Assembly (NCBI GenBank): GCA_021805025.1 | Contig: JAJZGF010000004.1 | Coordinates: 1-64,000 of the forward strand | DNA: 64,000 nt | Origin: Acidobacteriota bacterium | GTDB taxonomy: Bacteria; Acidobacteriota; Terriglobia; Terriglobales; Acidobacteriaceae | Direction: 5' to 3' | Shown: positions 28,712 to 36,783 of the stretch, piece after piece | Position numbering within the stretch: the first letter of the stretch is position 1 | Layout of the letters: each line of letters opens with the position of its first letter | The notes under the pieces: model-generated | Seen by the model: only the letters and a program-made list of their open reading frames with translations | Database searches by the model: none | Told to the model about the DNA's origin: nothing | Position numbers and translations under genes: made by a program

Positions 28712-31009
28712 ATGCGTCACTTCCGATTGGCTTTCGCCTGCACGCTGTTCGTCTCGGCCGCCGCATGGGCCACCGTCTTCGCCACGGTGCATGGCGTCGT
28801 GCACGATCCCCAGCACCGTCCGATCACGGGCGCACAGGTTATGCTGCAGGCTGCCGATTCAGACTTCGCACTCCACGCCGTGACAGACACACGCGGCGAG
28901 TTTGACATGCCGCAGACGCCCATCGGCATCTATCGCCTGTACATCAAGGCTCCCGGCTTCGCAGACTCTTCCCAGCCAATCACCATCGCCTCCGGCACCA
29001 ACCCAGTGCTGCACATTCCGCTTGAGCTGGCCACAACCGCGGAATCCGTCATGGTGCAGGCCGCCGCAAACTCTATCGCCACCGATTCGGTCACGCCAAC
29101 CACGCTCATCAGCCGCCAGCAGATCGATCAAACACCCGGCGCCAACCGCACCATCGGCATGGAGATGATTACCGACTATGTGCCCGGCGCCTACATGACC
29201 CACAACATGCTCCATATGCGCGGCGGCCATCAGACCAGTTGGCTCATCGACGGTGTCTCCATCCCGAACACCAAAATCGACTCCAACGTCGGCCCGCAAA
29301 TCGACCCCAAAGACATTGACCAGCTGGAGACGCAGCGGGGCAGTTATGCGGCCGACATCGGCGACCGCACCTATGGCGCATTCAATGTGCTGCCGCGCAA
29401 CGGCTTTGAGCGCAACCGCGACGCGGAGCTGCTGCTGACCGGCGGCAACCTGTACTTCGGTGAGGCACAGCTCTCGCTCGGCGATCACTCCGCGCGCACA
29501 GCATGGTACGCCAGCCTCACCGGCTCGCGCTCCAACTACGGACTGGAAACGCCCATCGCCGCCATCGCCCACGACGCCACCAACTCCGAAAGTGGATTTC
29601 TTTCGCTCATCCGCAACCAGTCGCCCAAGGATCAGCTCAGGCTCGACGCGCAATTTCGCCAGGACTACTTTCAGGTTCCCTACGACCCCAATCCCAATGA
29701 CTGGGAGCAGACGTCGAACTACTACAACTCGTACGGCCTGCGCGATGGGCAAACGGAGCGTGACTCCTTCGTGATTGCCAACTGGGTGCGCACGCTCTCG
29801 CCCACGGCCCAGCTCCAGGTCGCGCCTTTCTACCACTTCAATCAGGCCGCATACGACGCATCGCCGGCCGACATGCCCGCTGCAACAACCTGGTACCAGT
29901 CGTCGAACTACGCAGGCGCACAGGCCGATCTCCACGCCGACGCCGGCCCCAACAGCTTTTCCGGCGGCCTCTATTCCTTTTTCCAGGCAGAGAATGACCT
30001 CTACGGCCTGCGCGTGAACAGCCGAAGCAGTTCTGCAGCAAGCGTGCCCAACACCTCCGCGAGTGCCAACGCGGGGTTGGTCGAGTTCCACTTCTCAGAT
30101 CACCTGCGTGTCAACCAGTTCATCACCCTGCTCGGCGGCATGCGCATCTCCAACTACCACGGCGGATACACGGAGAACGCAGCCTATCCGCGTATCGGCG
30201 CAACTGTTGAAATTCCGCGCCTCCACTGGGTTCTGCGCGGCTTCTACGGCCACTTCTTTCAGCCCGCGCCGGTCGAAACCGTCTCCAGCGCGTTCCTCAA
30301 CTACGTCACAATCCAGCCCGGTCAGAACACCTTCGTGCCGCTGCCTTCCGAACGCGACGAGGAGGACCAATTCGGCATACAGATCCCGTGGAAGGGTTGG
30401 ATGGTCGACATCGACACCTTCAAGAACCGCGTCAACAATTACCTTGACCACGCCGACGTCGGCGAGTCGAACATCTACTTCCCCATTGCCGTCGATGGGG
30501 CGCTGATTCGCGCCTGGGAGATGACGCTCAGCTCGCCGCAGTTGGGGCGTCTCGGCCAGTTCCATCTCGCCTACTCGAACCAGATTGCCGAGCAGCGCGG
30601 CAACGTGATCGGAGGTTTCGCCTGCAGCACTCCCAATGACCCGGCCTGCAATCTCGGCCCCAATTACATTCCGCTGGATCATGACCAGCGCAATACGCTC
30701 AACACGGGATTCACGGCCAACCTGCCGCTGCGAGCCTGGTTCGCGACCAACGTCTACTACGGCTCCGGCTTCGCAAATGGCCTGGCGGGCGCACATGTAG
30801 GGCCTTACAACGGGCCCTATCTCCCCGTCCACACCACTTTTGACGTATCGGCAGGGCGCAGCCTGGGCGAAAAGTGGAGGTTCTCAGCAAGCGCGATCAA
30901 TGTGACGAATCATCGCGTGCTGATGGACAACTCCATCACGCTGGGCGGCTTTCACTACAACGATCCGCGTATGTTCGTTGCAGAGGCGCGTTACCGGCTT
31001 CACTTCTGA
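28712..31009 (+). CDS. TonB-dependent outer-membrane receptor, with carboxypeptidase-regulatory domain
   Basis: A 765-residue outer-membrane receptor. It has a signal peptide (about 1-22), a carboxypeptidase-regulatory-like beta-sandwich (about 25-110: VHGVVHDPQHRPITGAQV), a plug domain (about 120-230 with MLHMRGGHQTSWLIDGVSI) and a beta-barrel ending in an aromatic residue (ARYRLHF), as expected for BAM-dependent insertion. ATG 28712 has AAAAGG upstream. The plug differs from polysaccharide receptors and is closer in size to metal or siderophore receptors. With the adjacent Cys/His-rich peptide a metal complex is a reasonable guess, not shown. Confidence 0.85.
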   Translation: MRHFRLAFACTLFVSAAAWATVFATVHGVVHDPQHRPITGAQVMLQAADSDFALHAVTDTRGEFDMPQTPIGIYRLYIKAPGFADSSQPITIASGTNPVLHIPLELATTAESVMVQAAANSIATDSVTPTTLISRQQIDQTPGANRTIGMEMITDYVPGAYMTHNMLHMRGGHQTSWLIDGVSIPNTKIDSNVGPQIDPKDIDQLETQRGSYAADIGDRTYGAFNVLPRNGFERNRDAELLLTGGNLYFGEAQLSLGDHSARTAWYASLTGSRSNYGLETPIAAIAHDATNSESGFLSLIRNQSPKDQLRLDAQFRQDYFQVPYDPNPNDWEQTSNYYNSYGLRDGQTERDSFVIANWVRTLSPTAQLQVAPFYHFNQAAYDASPADMPAATTWYQSSNYAGAQADLHADAGPNSFSGGLYSFFQAENDLYGLRVNSRSSSAASVPNTSASANAGLVEFHFSDHLRVNQFITLLGGMRISNYHGGYTENAAYPRIGATVEIPRLHWVLRGFYGHFFQPAPVETVSSAFLNYVTIQPGQNTFVPLPSERDEEDQFGIQIPWKGWMVDIDTFKNRVNNYLDHADVGESNIYFPIAVDGALIRAWEMTLSSPQLGRLGQFHLAYSNQIAEQRGNVIGGFACSTPNDPACNLGPNYIPLDHDQRNTLNTGFTANLPLRAWFATNVYYGSGFANGLAGAHVGPYNGPYLPVHTTFDVSAGRSLGEKWRFSASAINVTNHRVLMDNSITLGGFHYNDPRMFVAEARYRLHF

Positions 31010-31043
31010 AACATGCACTCGCGCTGGAGAGGTCAAACCCGGC

Positions 31044-31763
31044 TCAGGACGCGACCTCAAACAATCCCGGCATCACCGCGCCCGCCTTACCTTCCACCAC
31101 CTGTGTAAATGCCGAGGCGTTCAGCGGCGGTTCGGGGCCAATGTACACCGTGCGCGCGCCGTGCTGGCGCGCCCAGTGTACAAAGCTTGCAGCGGGATAC
31201 ACCGACCCCGATGTGCCCACGACGAGCATCAGCGTGGCCCGCGCAATCTCATCCTGAATGCGCTCCATTTCCAACGGGATCTCACCGAAGAAAACGATAT
31301 GCGGACGCAGCCTTCCGCCGCAGGCACAGCGGCCCACTTCGTCCAGGCTCTTGTAGAGGGCGTGATCCTCGACCGGCAGGCGCCCGCACTCCCGCTCGCA
31401 GCGCGACCTGGCCAACTCGCCATGCATGTGGACCAGGCGCACGGAACCTGCGCGTTCGTGCAGGTCGTCGACATTTTGCGTGCAGAGAAAGAAGCGGTCC
31501 CCAAGCTGAGCTTCGAGATCTGCCAGCGCAAGGTGCCCTGGATTGGGCTGGGCCTTTGCGCCGGCTGCGCGCCGCGTCGAATAGAACGCCCACACCTCAG
31601 CCGGGTTACGTCGCCACGCGTCCGGCGTGCAGACATCCTCCACGCGATAGCCGGCCCATAGGCCATCCTCCGCGCGAAAGGTGGGCAACCCGCTCTCCGC
31701 GCTGATGCCTGCGCCGGTCAAGACAAACACTTGATCGCTGGGTGCAATCAGAATCCCTGCCAC
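31044..31763 (-). CDS. cobB: Sir2-family NAD-dependent protein deacylase
   Basis: A 239-residue sirtuin that removes acyl groups from lysines using NAD. Seen are GAGISAESGLPTFR (NAD binding), TQNVDDLHERAG, catalytic His in HMHGE, and four zinc cysteines as C-x3-C (SRCEREC) and C-x1-C (RCAC). YSTRR carries the Tyr and Arg (YxxR) that mark class III sirtuins preferring succinyl/malonyl-lysine, as in human SIRT5. An Acs enzyme regulated by lysine acetylation in other bacteria is also encoded in the window. It converges on the TonB receptor. Confidence 0.9.
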   Translation of the reverse strand: MAGILIAPSDQVFVLTGAGISAESGLPTFRAEDGLWAGYRVEDVCTPDAWRRNPAEVWAFYSTRRAAGAKAQPNPGHLALADLEAQLGDRFFLCTQNVDDLHERAGSVRLVHMHGELARSRCERECGRLPVEDHALYKSLDEVGRCACGGRLRPHIVFFGEIPLEMERIQDEIARATLMLVVGTSGSVYPAASFVHWARQHGARTVYIGPEPPLNASAFTQVVEGKAGAVMPGLFEVAS

Positions 31764-31794
31764 GGCGCCGCTCCCTGATCTCCGATGCGCACTT

Positions 31795-32763
31795 TCACGG
31801 CTCCAGGAGAATCTTCCCTGTCGTCTTGCGGGCTTCCATATCGATCTGCGCCTGCGCCGCCTGAGCCAGCGGATACATGAATTCCGTGCGCAGCTTCAGC
31901 TCGCCGGTCGCAGCCCAGTCCAGCACTTTGCCCGCGCGCCATTCGAGCTCTGTCCGCGAGGCGATATAGTGCCAGAGCGTGGGCCGTGTGATGAACAACG
32001 AGCCCTTGCTGCTGAGGTGGATCAGATCAAAAGCCGGCACCGGCCCGCTGGAAGCGCCAAACAGCGCCAGCAGTCCGCGCGGACGCAGGCAGTTCAGGCT
32101 CTGGTCAAAGGTTGTCTTGCCCACAGAGTCGTACACCACATCCACACCTTTGCCGCCGGTCAGCCGCTTCACTTCCGTCTCAAAGTCCTGCTCGGCATAA
32201 AGAATCACATCGGAGGCGCCTGCCTCGCGCGAGAGCTCGGCCTTGTCCTTTGTGGATACCGTGGTGATGACGCGCGCGCCGAGCCGTGCCGCCATCTGCG
32301 TAAGCAGCAGGCCGACGCCGCCCGCCCCGGCATGAACCAGTGCCGTCTCGCCCGCCTTCAGCGGATACGTCGAATAGGCGAGGTAGTGCGCTGTCATGCC
32401 TTGCAGCATGGCTGCCGCTGCCTGCTCTGGAGCCAGTCGGGATGGAACCTTGACCAGCTGCGCCGCCGGGACCAGCGCGTACTCCGCATAACTTCCCTGC
32501 ACGCTCACAGAAGCTACGAGATCTCCTTCTTCAAAGCCGGTCACTCCGTGGCCCAGCTTCTCCACGGTGCCCGCGGCCTCGCTGCCGGGAATCAGCGGCA
32601 TCGTCGCCTTGTAGATTCCCTTGCGAAAATAAATCTCTATAAAGTTGACGCCGACGGCTTCTACGCGGATCAACACCTGCCCAGGTCCCGGCTCGGGAAT
32701 GGGCAACTCGGCCAATTGGAGAACTTCCGGCCCGCCTGTTGAGTGAATTTGAATGGCTTTCAT
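31795..32763 (-). CDS. NADPH:quinone oxidoreductase, zinc-independent MDR family
   Basis: A 322-residue medium-chain dehydrogenase/reductase of the quinone-oxidoreductase (QOR/zeta-crystallin) branch. It shows the N-terminal MKAIQIHSTGGPEVL, the PGSEAAGTVEKLG motif and the cofactor-binding HAGAGGVGLLLTQ. The zinc-ligand cysteines of alcohol dehydrogenases are absent. ATG 32763 is chosen; upstream frame openness adds 21 unconserved residues. Its probable role is single-flavin-free reduction of quinones or enones. The sirtuin gene follows in the same direction 31 bp downstream. Confidence 0.88.
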   Translation of the reverse strand: MKAIQIHSTGGPEVLQLAELPIPEPGPGQVLIRVEAVGVNFIEIYFRKGIYKATMPLIPGSEAAGTVEKLGHGVTGFEEGDLVASVSVQGSYAEYALVPAAQLVKVPSRLAPEQAAAAMLQGMTAHYLAYSTYPLKAGETALVHAGAGGVGLLLTQMAARLGARVITTVSTKDKAELSREAGASDVILYAEQDFETEVKRLTGGKGVDVVYDSVGKTTFDQSLNCLRPRGLLALFGASSGPVPAFDLIHLSSKGSLFITRPTLWHYIASRTELEWRAGKVLDWAATGELKLRTEFMYPLAQAAQAQIDMEARKTTGKILLEP

Positions 32764-32910
32764 ACCACGGCAAGGATGCACCCAAAGGCCGGGCGACCGC
32801 AAGGGAATGTGACAGCCGGGTTGCAAGGCAGTCTGAAGCGGAGCCGGCTGACGCTGGTTTGCACGGCCCTTGCGCCCAAACTCCGGGCCTGAAATGATGA
32901 TGGGAAGAGA

Positions 32911-33552
32911 ATGCCGGAACTGGTACAGATCGGTGTTCCGCCCCCGCAGCCTTCGGTCCCGCTTGCTGCCAGGCCTCGCGCCGTCGTCCTGTGGTTACAG
33001 GTGATCACCCTGGGATGGATGCTGGTGGAGTTCGGCATCTCCGCGTATGCGGCCGTGTCGGCGCACAGCCCGGCGATGCTGGCCTTCGGTTCCGACAGCC
33101 TGGTAGAGCTGCTATCCGCCGCCGTTGTGCTCCTGCAGTGGATCCCCAGCATACCCATCTCGGAAAAGAGGGCACACCGAACCGCCGGAGTTCTGCTTTG
33201 CGTGTTGGCCTGTGTGGTCGCGGGGATTGCCGCGGGCGCCATCGCTCTTCAAGTGCGACCTGAAACCAGCAGCGCTGGTATTGGCATTACGATCGCTGCG
33301 CTGATCGCAATGCCGGTCCTGGCCCATCTCAAGCGGCGGGAGGCTCGCCGCAGCAACAATGCAGCCCTGGCCGCCGATGCGGTGCAATCCGCCACCTGCG
33401 CTTACATTGCGCTCATCACGCTGGCCGGCCTCGCGGTCCGTGCAGCGTTCCATGTCGCATGGTTCGATCCGGTTGCCGCATTGGCGGCCACACCCATTCT
33501 CGTTCAAGAAGGCAAACGGGCCTGGCAGGGCCAAGGTTGCGGATGCTGCTGA
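32911..33552 (+). CDS. CDF-like cation-efflux membrane protein lacking the cytoplasmic domain
   Basis: A 213-residue membrane protein with about six helices. HSPAMLAFGSDSLVELLSA and NAALAADAVQSATCAY resemble helices 2 and 5 of cation diffusion facilitators, whose Asp/His residues bind Zn or Mn. The C-terminal cytoplasmic ferredoxin-like domain of the family is missing. Instead the protein ends in CGCC, a possible thiol metal ligand. A transport role is inferred by similarity of two helices only. It stands alone and converges on the GT2 gene. Confidence 0.65.
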   Translation: MPELVQIGVPPPQPSVPLAARPRAVVLWLQVITLGWMLVEFGISAYAAVSAHSPAMLAFGSDSLVELLSAAVVLLQWIPSIPISEKRAHRTAGVLLCVLACVVAGIAAGAIALQVRPETSSAGIGITIAALIAMPVLAHLKRREARRSNNAALAADAVQSATCAYIALITLAGLAVRAAFHVAWFDPVAALAATPILVQEGKRAWQGQGCGCC

Positions 33553-33623
33553 CGGCCTGATATTCAAACTGCGCCACAGCCCTGACCTGAGCCCGGGAGT
33601 GGTCTGCCGCGCGCGGCACTCGC

Positions 33624-33661
33624 AGAAACACAAACCCCGCCTGGACTCGTTCCAGACGGGG
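33624..33661 (-). terminator. Rho-independent terminator of the GT2 gene
   Basis: Arms 33635-33645 and 33651-33661 form an 11-bp stem around a 5-nt loop. Read on the minus strand the single mismatch becomes a G-U wobble, and the stem is followed by TTTGTGTTT. It lies 24 nt past the stop of the glycosyltransferase gene. Confidence 0.7.
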
Positions 33662-33684
33662 CTTGGAGCTTGCCGGGATGCGGG

Positions 33685-34686
33685 CTAGAAGCTGTCTTTG
33701 CCGCGCGACAGGATGCTCGGTTCTTCCGGCGCGCGCAGACGCACCAGCCTGTCAATGGTGTAGGGTGTGCGCTGCTGGCTGGTGAAGTAGTGCCGCACCT
33801 GCAACTCGCCGAGCAGGCCTATGGCCAGCATCTGGATGCCGGCAAGAATCAACACGCCTGCAATGACGAACAGCGGGCCGTGCTGGTCCATCACGCTCTG
33901 GTGCGGGTTCACAATCTTCATCGCAAGCAGGATCGCCGAGACCATGCTGCCGGAAAGAATGCCCAGCGCGCCAAAGGTGCCGAAGAAGTGAAGCGGCCTG
34001 CTCATGTACTTCAGCAGGAAGCGAATCGTGAGCAAGTCGAAGAAGACGCGGAACGTGCGCCCAATGCCGTAGTGGCTCTTGCCACGCTCGCGCATCACGT
34101 TCTTGATGGGAATCTCGCAGATGGATGCGCCATACCAACTGGCCAGCGCGGGGATGAAGCGATGCATCTCGCCGTAGAGCGGGATGTTTGTGATGACTTC
34201 GCGGCGATAGCCCTTGAATGTCGTCCCAAAGTCGTGAATGTCCACGTCGGAGAGCTTGGCCATCAGCCAGTTGGCGCAGCGCGACGGGATGCGGCGCATG
34301 ACGAAATTGTCGATGCGCTCTTTGCGCCAGCCCGAGACGACATCGTAGCCCTCTTCGAGCTTCTCAATGAAATTCGGGATTTCATTCGGGTCGTGCTGCA
34401 GGTCCCCGTCCATGGCGAAGATGAAGTCGCCCGAGGCGTGGTCAAAACCTGCTGCCAATGCTGAAGTCTGTCCAAAATTCCGGCGCAGCTTGATGACCAG
34501 AACGCGGCTGTCCACCGCGGCAATCTCTTCCAGCAGCTTGTAGGTGCGATCACTGGAGCCGTCGTCAACCAGCACCAGCTCAAAACTGTCACCCACCTGC
34601 TCCATCACCTGCTTCAGGCGAGCATACATCACGGTTACGTTTTCCTCTTCATTGTGAAAAGGAACAACGATGGAATACTTTGGCAT
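33685..34686 (-). CDS. GT2 polyprenyl-phosphate glycosyltransferase (DPM1/ArnC-like)
   Basis: A 333-residue membrane-anchored glycosyltransferase. The GT-A domain (about 1-230) starts YSIVVPFHNEEENV and carries the nucleotide-sugar motif LVDDGSSD and metal-binding FAMDGDLQHDP. Two helices at about 240-265 and 280-305 anchor it. Such enzymes load a sugar on undecaprenyl phosphate for cell-envelope glycans; the GT39-like protein at 881-2206 is the kind of enzyme that could use the product. ATG 34686 has no ribosome-binding site, but a perfect TATAAT ends 6 nt upstream, suggesting a leaderless mRNA. Confidence 0.9.
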   Translation of the reverse strand: MPKYSIVVPFHNEEENVTVMYARLKQVMEQVGDSFELVLVDDGSSDRTYKLLEEIAAVDSRVLVIKLRRNFGQTSALAAGFDHASGDFIFAMDGDLQHDPNEIPNFIEKLEEGYDVVSGWRKERIDNFVMRRIPSRCANWLMAKLSDVDIHDFGTTFKGYRREVITNIPLYGEMHRFIPALASWYGASICEIPIKNVMRERGKSHYGIGRTFRVFFDLLTIRFLLKYMSRPLHFFGTFGALGILSGSMVSAILLAMKIVNPHQSVMDQHGPLFVIAGVLILAGIQMLAIGLLGELQVRHYFTSQQRTPYTIDRLVRLRAPEEPSILSRGKDSF

Positions 34687-34692
34687 ACAGAT

Positions 34693-34698
34693 ATTATA
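34693..34698 (-). promoter_or_regulatory. Consensus -10 element of the GT2 gene
   Basis: Minus-strand TATAAT separated from the start codon by only ATCTGT. Transcription would then begin at or within a few bases of the A of ATG. No clear -35 box is seen. Confidence 0.55.
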
Positions 34699-34791
34699 GA
34701 CGCGGCCTAAATTAAAACGGCGCAAAACATGCGCAAAACAAGCGGCTTTGTCTTCTCGCGATCAACTGCAACGGCGTCAGTGTCCTGTTCG

Positions 34792-35103
34792 CTAGCGGTC
34801 CAGCTCGTCAAGCATGCCCTGCATCTCGCTGAGGGCATGGCGGTTGCCGGTACGGGCCGCACAAGCGATGCCAGCCTTGAGGCGCGCGATGGCTTCGGGG
34901 GTGCGCTGGGCGTTGGCCAGCGTCTGCGCGGCCATAAAGTAGCCCGCGGTGTAGTCGGGGTCATTGGTCAGCAGGGTGTCAAACTCCGCCACGGCGGCGT
35001 CCGTTTCACCGCTTCCGGCCAGTTCCATGGCCACGCCGTAACGCGCAAAGCTGTTCTTCGGGTCCAGGGCGAGAATCTCCTTCAGTCCAGCGAGCTTATC
35101 CAT
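34792..35103 (-). CDS. Small TPR-repeat protein
   Basis: A 103-residue protein made of about two and a half tetratricopeptide repeats (ALDPKNSFARYGVAMELA; LTNDPDYTAGYFMAAQTLA; AIARLKAGIACA), an alpha-helical scaffold for protein contacts. ATG 35103 is preceded by AGGAT. It lies upstream of the GT2 gene in the same direction, 105 bp away, and is divergent from the thioesterase gene. The partner is unknown. Confidence 0.8.
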   Translation of the reverse strand: MDKLAGLKEILALDPKNSFARYGVAMELAGSGETDAAVAEFDTLLTNDPDYTAGYFMAAQTLANAQRTPEAIARLKAGIACAARTGNRHALSEMQGMLDELDR

Positions 35104-35258
35104 TCCGTATCCTGAGAACGCCTCGCGGCGGCATTTGCGTAATTGGCGTGGATTGCCGAAACTGGAACTGGCGCTCCGCTGAGCCGTCAGACGCTCCTTC
35201 ATTGTAGCTGGCGGCAAGATCGTCCTGAAGAGCCGCCGAAGAATGGAGCAAGCACGCA

Positions 35259-35804
35259 ATGAGTTCCACTGAGACCAATCCCGCAGCACGCACCGTGGCC
35301 AGCACGCAGTCCGAGATGACAGAGATCATCCTGCCCAACGACGCCAACACACTGGGCAACCTGCTGGGCGGGCGGCTAATGCACTTCATTGACTTGACCG
35401 GCGCCATGGCGGCCTACCGGCACTCGCGCACACACGTGGTGACGGCGGCGATGGACCACATCGACTTCATTCAGCCGGTGCATGTGGGCGATCTGCTGAT
35501 TTTGAAGTCCAGCGTAAACCGCGCCTTCAACAGCTCACTCGAGGTGGGCGTCAAGGTGTGGGTGGAACATCCGCAGACCGGCACGCTGCTGCACGTGGCC
35601 AGCGCCTATCTGGTGTTTGTGGCCATTGACGAGCAGGGCCGCAAGCAGAGAATTCCCGCGCTGCTGCCGGAGACGCCGAATGAGGTACGGCGCTTCAACG
35701 ACGCGCTGCGCCGCCGCGAACATCGCGAGGCCGAGACGGCCCGCCGCATGCAGGAACGCCGCGCACAGACGGCCCGGCCCAATGAAACAGGCGCGCGCGC
35801 ATAA
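35259..35804 (+). CDS. Acyl-CoA thioesterase, hot-dog fold (YciA/BFIT type)
   Basis: A 181-residue thioesterase that hydrolyses acyl-CoA to free acid and CoA. The family signature is NTLGNLLGGRLMHFIDLTGA, with the catalytic Asp in FIDLTGA, then HIDFIQPVHVGDLL. The C-terminal 35 residues are charged and Arg/Glu-rich. It is followed 55 bp later by the Mrp ATPase gene in the same direction. Confidence 0.9.
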   Translation: MSSTETNPAARTVASTQSEMTEIILPNDANTLGNLLGGRLMHFIDLTGAMAAYRHSRTHVVTAAMDHIDFIQPVHVGDLLILKSSVNRAFNSSLEVGVKVWVEHPQTGTLLHVASAYLVFVAIDEQGRKQRIPALLPETPNEVRRFNDALRRREHREAETARRMQERRAQTARPNETGARA

Positions 35805-35859
35805 GGTTCAACAAAATGAATCTGCAACAATGGAATGGAAGAAGGAGTAATCAGACACA

Positions 35860-36690
35860 ATGGCTCATTCACCCGCCATGCCCTCGCCCGTCGCACTGCC
35901 GGGCGTTTCAAAAATCGTCGCAATCGGCTCCGGCAAGGGCGGAGTAGGCAAGACCACCGTCGCCGTCAACCTGGCCATTGCGCTATCGCGGCTGGGCCAG
36001 CGTGTAGGGCTCATTGACGCGGACATCTACGGCCCCAACGTGCCGCTGATGATGGGTTCGACGCAACAACCGCGCATCGGCCCGGACAATCAGATTCAGC
36101 CGAATGACACCCACGGCGTCAAGACGATCTCCATTGGCTACATCTCGCCGGGCGACAAGCCGCTGGTGATGCGCGGACCCATGTTGCATCAGATCATCCG
36201 GCAGTTTCTGCAACAGGTGAACTGGGGCGAACTCGACTACCTCATCGTCGATCTGCCGCCGGGAACAGGCGATGTGGTCATCTCGCTGGTGCAGACCGTG
36301 CCGCTGACGGGCGCGGTCGTTGTCTCCACGCCGAGCGATGTGAGCCTGCAGGACGCGCGCAAGGCGCTGGAGATGTTTGCACAGGTGAACGTCGAGGTGA
36401 TCGGCATTGTCGAGAATATGAGCCACTTCACCTGCCCGCACTGCCACGAGGTAATTGACATCTTCTCCAAGGGCGGCGCGGAGCGCACGGCGAAGCAGTT
36501 CAACATTCCCTTCCTCGGTTCGATTGAGCTGATCCCGGCCATTCGCGAGGGCGGCGACCGCGGCCTTCCCGTCTCTCTGGCTGGCCCCAAGAGCCCGCAG
36601 GCCGCGGAGTTCTTCACCGTGGCGCAGAAGCTGATGGAACGCGCCGAAGCTGCGGCTGCCGCGGCGAACGACGTACTCGAAATCAGCTAA
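35860..36690 (+). CDS. mrp: Mrp/ApbC-family Fe-S cluster carrier ATPase
   Basis: A 276-residue P-loop ATPase of the Mrp/NBP35 group that binds and transfers 4Fe-4S clusters. The deviant Walker A is GSGKGGVGKTT, followed by LIDADIYGPNVP and DLPPGTGD. The cluster-binding CPHC is at about residues 190-193. It lacks the N-terminal MIP18/DUF59 domain found in many homologs, so this is the short form. The start is ATG 35860. Confidence 0.92.
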   Translation: MAHSPAMPSPVALPGVSKIVAIGSGKGGVGKTTVAVNLAIALSRLGQRVGLIDADIYGPNVPLMMGSTQQPRIGPDNQIQPNDTHGVKTISIGYISPGDKPLVMRGPMLHQIIRQFLQQVNWGELDYLIVDLPPGTGDVVISLVQTVPLTGAVVVSTPSDVSLQDARKALEMFAQVNVEVIGIVENMSHFTCPHCHEVIDIFSKGGAERTAKQFNIPFLGSIELIPAIREGGDRGLPVSLAGPKSPQAAEFFTVAQKLMERAEAAAAAANDVLEIS

Positions 36691-36783
36691 GCCCTTCCGG
36701 CAAGAGCGATTCCCTTGAGCCTCCAGAGTGAGGCCCAAGGGAATGCAAAACAGGCTCCGCATGGCAGACCCGCGCGGACGAGG

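Noticed and set aside
28859-30091. 410-codon minus-strand frame opposite the first TonB receptor
   Set aside because: Composition is a reversed copy of receptor codons and no motif is present.
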